Source: an uncultured Clostridium sp.
GTDB taxonomy: Bacteria > Bacillota > Clostridia > Clostridiales > Clostridiaceae
Reading direction: 5' to 3'
Length of the DNA: 9,465 nucleotides
NCBI RefSeq assembly: GCF_937920395.1
Contig: NZ_CALEVF010000176.1
Coordinates: 1-9,465 of the forward strand
Translations under genes and position numbers: made by a program
Notes under the pieces: generated by a model
What the model was told of the DNA's origin: nothing
The model's input: only the letters and a program-made list of their open reading frames with translations
Database searches by the model: none
In this document: in pieces, positions 6,396 through 9,465 of the stretch
Position numbering within the stretch: position 1 is the first letter of the stretch
How the letters are laid out: each line of letters begins with the position of its first letter

Positions 6396-7379
6396 CTATG
6401 TAACTGGCTCTCCATAAATTGGAACTACCCTTGTCCAACCTTTCATTTTTCCATATTTAAGATATTTGTCGTAATACGAAAGTTCAGCATCAAGTAATTC
6501 CGTCCATAACCTACGTAATGATTCGTTCCTAATAGTCTCAATAATTGCTCTGAGGTGAGCATCTAATGCAGCTAATTGCCAGCTTAAAATAATTCTATAC
6601 ATAAACTTATCCGTAATCATTTCAGGATCTATGGGAGTCGCTACCGGTAGTGCCGATCTATTTGGCAGTGGTATATTAAGCTTTAGTGCTAACTTTTCAA
6701 GCTTGGTAACCTGCTTATTATAAATATATAACCCATGATCAAGTATCACTTTAAACTCAGTATCGTGAGCAAACCCGGCGAATATACCTATTAGTTCAAT
6801 TTGTTCATATCTCATAATAATATGATCCCAAATATGAAACGCTTCTGACGTGGAAAGCTGTTCTTTTTCTTGAACAATAGCAGTTTTGTAAGTAGGATAT
6901 GTCTCCTCCCAGCCTTTCAATTTACCAAACTTATAAAGTATATCAAAATCCTGAAAATGGACTTTTAAATCTTCTATGATAATATTTCTTAAATTATCAT
7001 TCGTACTAGTTGAACGAACCGCATGGCTAAGAGACATAAGCTGCGCTACAAGGTCATGGTATATTTTTTTATATATATAATCATCTGTTATAATATTAAG
7101 CCGGGTTGCGAACTTCACGTCTATCGGAGGTCTGTTTGGCATTATGATCCGAAATTTTTCACCCAATTTCTCTAAATTATTTATTTGCTTTTCAAAGTCT
7201 TTCTGAAATCCATCTAGGATTACTTCCCAATCTACGTCATGAACAAAGTTCTTAAATAATTGAACTGTTTGGGTACTAACATATCTTGCTCTTAGAAGAC
7301 TATATATATTAAATGCTTCCTGGATATCTACAACATCTTCTCTTTTATGAACCTTCTTAATTAACGAAATTATATCCAA
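6396..7379 (-). CDS. DUF3231-like protein with two tandem helical domains
   Basis: The protein (327 aa from the TTG start) is an internal duplication. Residues about 20-155 and 178-322 align. Each half starts with a helix of the type EAFNIYSLLRARY / EAFHIWDHIIMRY, then FVHDVDWEVILD / FAHDTEFKVILD, a long KQ-(V/I)-(T/N)-x-LEKL helix, (I/M)PNR with prolines, a second helical pair, and FGKLKGWEETYPTY / YGKMKGWTRVVPIY. This pattern matches what I know of DUF3231, a ferritin-like helical family common in spore-forming Bacillus and Clostridium. A biochemical function is not established. There is no signal peptide or membrane segment. Start: GTG at 7388 lies inside the ribosome site GAGAGGTG (7393-7386), whereas TTG at 7379 has a 6-nt gap and is preferred. 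The first Met otherwise lies about 80 residues in. A near-match to a sporulation promoter precedes it. It lies 86 bp downstream of the CheR-type gene. Confidence 0.85.
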   Translation of the reverse strand: MDIISLIKKVHKREDVVDIQEAFNIYSLLRARYVSTQTVQLFKNFVHDVDWEVILDGFQKDFEKQINNLEKLGEKFRIIMPNRPPIDVKFATRLNIITDDYIYKKIYHDLVAQLMSLSHAVRSTSTNDNLRNIIIEDLKVHFQDFDILYKFGKLKGWEETYPTYKTAIVQEKEQLSTSEAFHIWDHIIMRYEQIELIGIFAGFAHDTEFKVILDHGLYIYNKQVTKLEKLALKLNIPLPNRSALPVATPIDPEMITDKFMYRIILSWQLAALDAHLRAIIETIRNESLRRLWTELLDAELSYYDKYLKYGKMKGWTRVVPIYGEPVT

Positions 7380-7411
7380 TACATTCACCTCTCAATTATA
7401 AATAATGTTAT

Positions 7412-7441
7412 TACTATGTGTAAAACAACTTATATTTATAC
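7412..7441 (-). promoter_or_regulatory. Candidate sporulation-type promoter of the DUF3231-like gene
   Basis: On the minus strand, GTATA (7441-7437) is followed after 18 bp by CATAGTA (7418-7412). This is close to the sigma-G pattern GHATR-N17/18-CATNHTA, with one mismatch, and it would start RNA near 7404, leaving the ribosome site in the leader. An overlapping vegetative-type pair, TTTACA (7424-7419) and TATAAT (7400-7395) with an 18-bp gap, would start RNA at about 7388 and cut off the ribosome site. The evidence is short-motif matching only. Confidence 0.3.
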
Positions 7442-7465
7442 CTTGAGAAATGAAATATTTATAAC

Positions 7466-9465
7466 TTACTGGGGCTTATCACTTGATGCAGCAACTTCAC
7501 TATGGCTTTGCTCTATTTCATCAGCTGACCTATCCTTTAGCCGTAATAACTCACCATCTTGATCCTCAATATGCTTTTGTAAAGCTACTTTTGATTTATT
7601 AAGATCCGCCTCTAAAGTTTTAGATTTAGTGATATTTACAAAAGTGATGACTACACCATCAATTTTGCCCTCTAACGTGTGATAAGGCAAAATGCATGCA
7701 TTAAACCAACTACCATCGCGGGACATGACCTGTTTTTCAACTTCAACCAGTGTGCGTTGCACCTGTTTAACATCCTCTGCCAGTTCAGGATAAATAAGAT
7801 CTGACGCAATATCAGTAACTGGCCTTCCAACGTCGCTGGGTATAAGCCTTGAGACTACAGTCATTTGACTTGTAAAGCGTTTAACAAGTAACTCGTTATC
7901 CAAAAATAAGGTAGCAATCTTCGTACTATCCATCAGATTCTTCATATCGCTTGTGACAAGTGATAGACCGTCTAACTTGTCTTGTAATTCAAAATTGATT
8001 GTCTTCAGCTCTTCGTTTGACGACTGTACTTCTTCCTTGGTTGTAGTAAGTTCCTCGTTCGTCGACTGAAGTTCTTCGTTGCATGACTGCAATTCCTCGT
8101 TACTAGATTTGGATTCTTCTTGGGATATCTGCATTTCTGCACTGGTAGCTTGCCACATTTGTCGAGCTTGTAATAGCTCCTGCTCCAGTTCTGCCTCCCG
8201 CTTATTACTGGCGGGGATTTGTCCATTTGTGCTTGTTTTTTCGCATACATCAGGAGTTGCTACATCAGTAAAAATAATCATTACCATCCCTTTTAACGTC
8301 TCTGGTTCTTTAAGCGGATTGACTGTGATATCTACCCTCAGCTTTCCACCTTCATTTAGCACAACAGCACTCTTAGAAGTAACCACTTCTTTTCCACGAA
8401 CAGCCTTGTAAAAAGCGTCATTAAGTTTATAGTTTAACCCTTCACGAGCCATGGCAAAAATATTCCAATTAACCTTACCAGTAGCTGGTTCCAAGTACTT
8501 ACCAGTTCGCCCAGTAATGTAGAGTATATCACCTTTACCATTAACAAGCACTGCAGCTGGTGAATAATATTGTAAAACAAGTTTATCCGCTAGCGACTGC
8601 ATGTTTTGAACCTCTTCTGATGGTTGGTTTGCTTCTGGTTGATACGGTGCAAACGAGTTAGGAAATTCTATAGGCTCCTTTTGAATTAAGGGATTAAGCC
8701 TCTGATAAATTCGCGATTTAATATCAAGGGGTTTAAAAAGATCAGTAAAACTCCCTACTGACTCCGCACTTCCTAAAAATAAGAACCCACCACTATTAAG
8801 ACTGTAATGAAAAAGAGGAATGAGCTTTTTCTGAATTTCTGGTGTAAGGTAAATAAGTAAATTTCTACAAATCATTATATCAACCTTTGTAAATGGAGGA
8901 TCCTTAATCATGTTTTGTTGAGCAAAAATGACCATATCACGAATTTCCTTTACAACCTGATAACCACGATCCACCTTGAGGAAATTCTTACTTAGACGTT
9001 TGCTGGACATATCTTTTGTGATATTCGCAGAGAAAACCCCCTCGCGTGCTTTATCAATAGCTTCAGAGTCTAGATCAGTAGCAAAAATCTGAATATAAAA
9101 GTCTTTAACAAGCTGTAATTCACTAATTACCTCTTTGAAGATAATTGCTAAAGAGTAAGCCTCTTCGCCAGTAGAACAGCCCGATATCCAAATTCGAACC
9201 GTATCAGTTGGTGACCTATTCGCTAAGAGTGCTGGTATAACTTTGTCCTTTAGAATTTCCCACTCCATCGGTTCACGAAAGAAATTGGTAACCCCTATTA
9301 AAAATTCTTTAAATAACAATTCCAGTTCTTGAGGATTCTTCTTTAAAAAGTCCACGTATACAACTATATCATTAAAATGATGAATACCCATACAACGCTC
9401 AATTCTACGCTGTATAGTATTTCTTTTATATGAAGAAAAATCATGACCTGTATGTGATCGTAACA
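7466..9465 (-). CDS. CheB/CheR-type hybrid (CheR methyltransferase with PAS and coiled coil), 5' end outside window
   Basis: The frame is open from the right edge to TAA at 7466. The residues before the first internal Met (9391) read TGHDFSSYKRNTIQRRIERC, the conserved N-terminal helix of CheR, so that Met is not the start. Counting from it, GCSTGEEAYS (71-80) is the S-adenosylmethionine loop, IFATDLDSEAIDKA (102-115) the acidic loop, and CRNLLIYL (175-182) the CheR hallmark. A PAS-like segment spans about 265-378. A Glu-rich heptad coiled coil (about 398-475, repeated NEELQS) and a second PAS-like domain (about 480-590, closing FVNITKSK) follow, then a charged helix. CheR methylates receptor glutamates. 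In hybrids with this coiled coil a CheB methylesterase domain normally precedes, here expected beyond the edge. No histidine-kinase or GGDEF domain follows. GC content looks higher than in its neighbours. Confidence 0.9.
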   Translation of the reverse strand, partial: LRSHTGHDFSSYKRNTIQRRIERCMGIHHFNDIVVYVDFLKKNPQELELLFKEFLIGVTNFFREPMEWEILKDKVIPALLANRSPTDTVRIWISGCSTGEEAYSLAIIFKEVISELQLVKDFYIQIFATDLDSEAIDKAREGVFSANITKDMSSKRLSKNFLKVDRGYQVVKEIRDMVIFAQQNMIKDPPFTKVDIMICRNLLIYLTPEIQKKLIPLFHYSLNSGGFLFLGSAESVGSFTDLFKPLDIKSRIYQRLNPLIQKEPIEFPNSFAPYQPEANQPSEEVQNMQSLADKLVLQYYSPAAVLVNGKGDILYITGRTGKYLEPATGKVNWNIFAMAREGLNYKLNDAFYKAVRGKEVVTSKSAVVLNEGGKLRVDITVNPLKEPETLKGMVMIIFTDVATPDVCEKTSTNGQIPASNKREAELEQELLQARQMWQATSAEMQISQEESKSSNEELQSCNEELQSTNEELTTTKEEVQSSNEELKTINFELQDKLDGLSLVTSDMKNLMDSTKIATLFLDNELLVKRFTSQMTVVSRLIPSDVGRPVTDIASDLIYPELAEDVKQVQRTLVEVEKQVMSRDGSWFNACILPYHTLEGKIDGVVITFVNITKSKTLEADLNKSKVALQKHIEDQDGELLRLKDRSADEIEQSHSEVAASSDKPQ
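8004..8109 (-). repeat. Degenerate 21-bp repeats encoding the coiled-coil heptads
   Basis: Within the CheR-type gene the DNA repeats with a 21-bp period (units around TCTTCGTT-N-GACGACTG-N-A-N-TTCTTC on the plus strand, about five copies, drifted). Each unit encodes one seven-residue turn set such as SSNEELQ, SCNEELQ or STNEELT. This is the linker coiled coil typical of CheB/CheR hybrids, and the DNA repeat reflects growth by unit duplication. It is a site where copy number could vary by slippage. Confidence 0.7.

Noticed and set aside
8004..8109. Possible CRISPR-like array
   Set aside because: The 21-bp period has no spacers and encodes coiled-coil heptads in frame.
8005..8411. Open frames on both strands in the coiled-coil part of the CheR-type gene
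   Set aside because: They arise from the repetitive 21-bp units and are shadows of the real frame.
9389..9391. ATG at 9391 as the start of the CheR-type protein
   Set aside because: The frame continues upstream with the conserved CheR N-terminal helix (TGHDFSSYKRNTIQRRIER), so this Met is internal.

Overview
The window looks like the chromosome of a low-GC, mesophilic, motile Firmicute of the Clostridium type. Intergenic DNA is very AT-rich, codons are A/T-ending, Shine-Dalgarno sites are strong and purine-rich, and the families present (CUT1 sugar ABC transporter, LacI-type regulator, IS4-type transposase remnant, DUF3231-like protein, CheB/CheR hybrid) fit that group. Every convincing gene lies on the minus strand. 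The species cannot be named from sequence alone.

Region 1 (about 1-4620) is a carbohydrate-uptake locus read right to left. It encodes a LacI-family repressor (TTG start at 4477), an extracellular solute-binding lipoprotein, a MalF-type permease and a MalG-type permease. No ATPase is present, as is usual for CUT1 systems that share a distant MsmK/UgpC-type ATPase. A 14-bp operator (TGGGAGCGTTCCCA) sits between the repressor gene and the binding-protein gene. It differs by one base from the CelR operator of Thermobifida, so a beta-glucan or cello-oligosaccharide substrate is a reasonable but unproven guess. The repressor promoter carries a perfect match to the CcpA cre consensus over its -35 box. 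The leader of the binding-protein gene contains a strong ribosome site followed by ATG-TAA. A perfect 11-bp hairpin separates the binding-protein gene from the permeases and probably sets their unequal expression. The operon may run on past the left edge.

Region 2 (about 4660-6340) is decayed accessory DNA. It holds an IS4-family transposase pseudogene with several frameshifts, stops and a lost catalytic Asp, a 16-bp inverted repeat just beyond its stop, possible coding scraps on both sides, and about 330 bp of very AT-rich DNA with no gene.

Region 3 (about 6340-9465) holds a two-repeat DUF3231-like (ferritin-like helical, spore-associated family) protein ending at an elaborate palindromic terminator, and upstream of it the 3' part of a large CheB/CheR-type hybrid (CheR methyltransferase, PAS, heptad coiled coil, PAS). 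The hybrid's frame stays open through the right edge, so its true start and probable CheB domain lie outside.

I found no RNA gene, CRISPR array, or clearly new defence or biosynthetic system. The most interesting items are small regulatory elements in the transporter leader and the architecture of the two proteins on the right.
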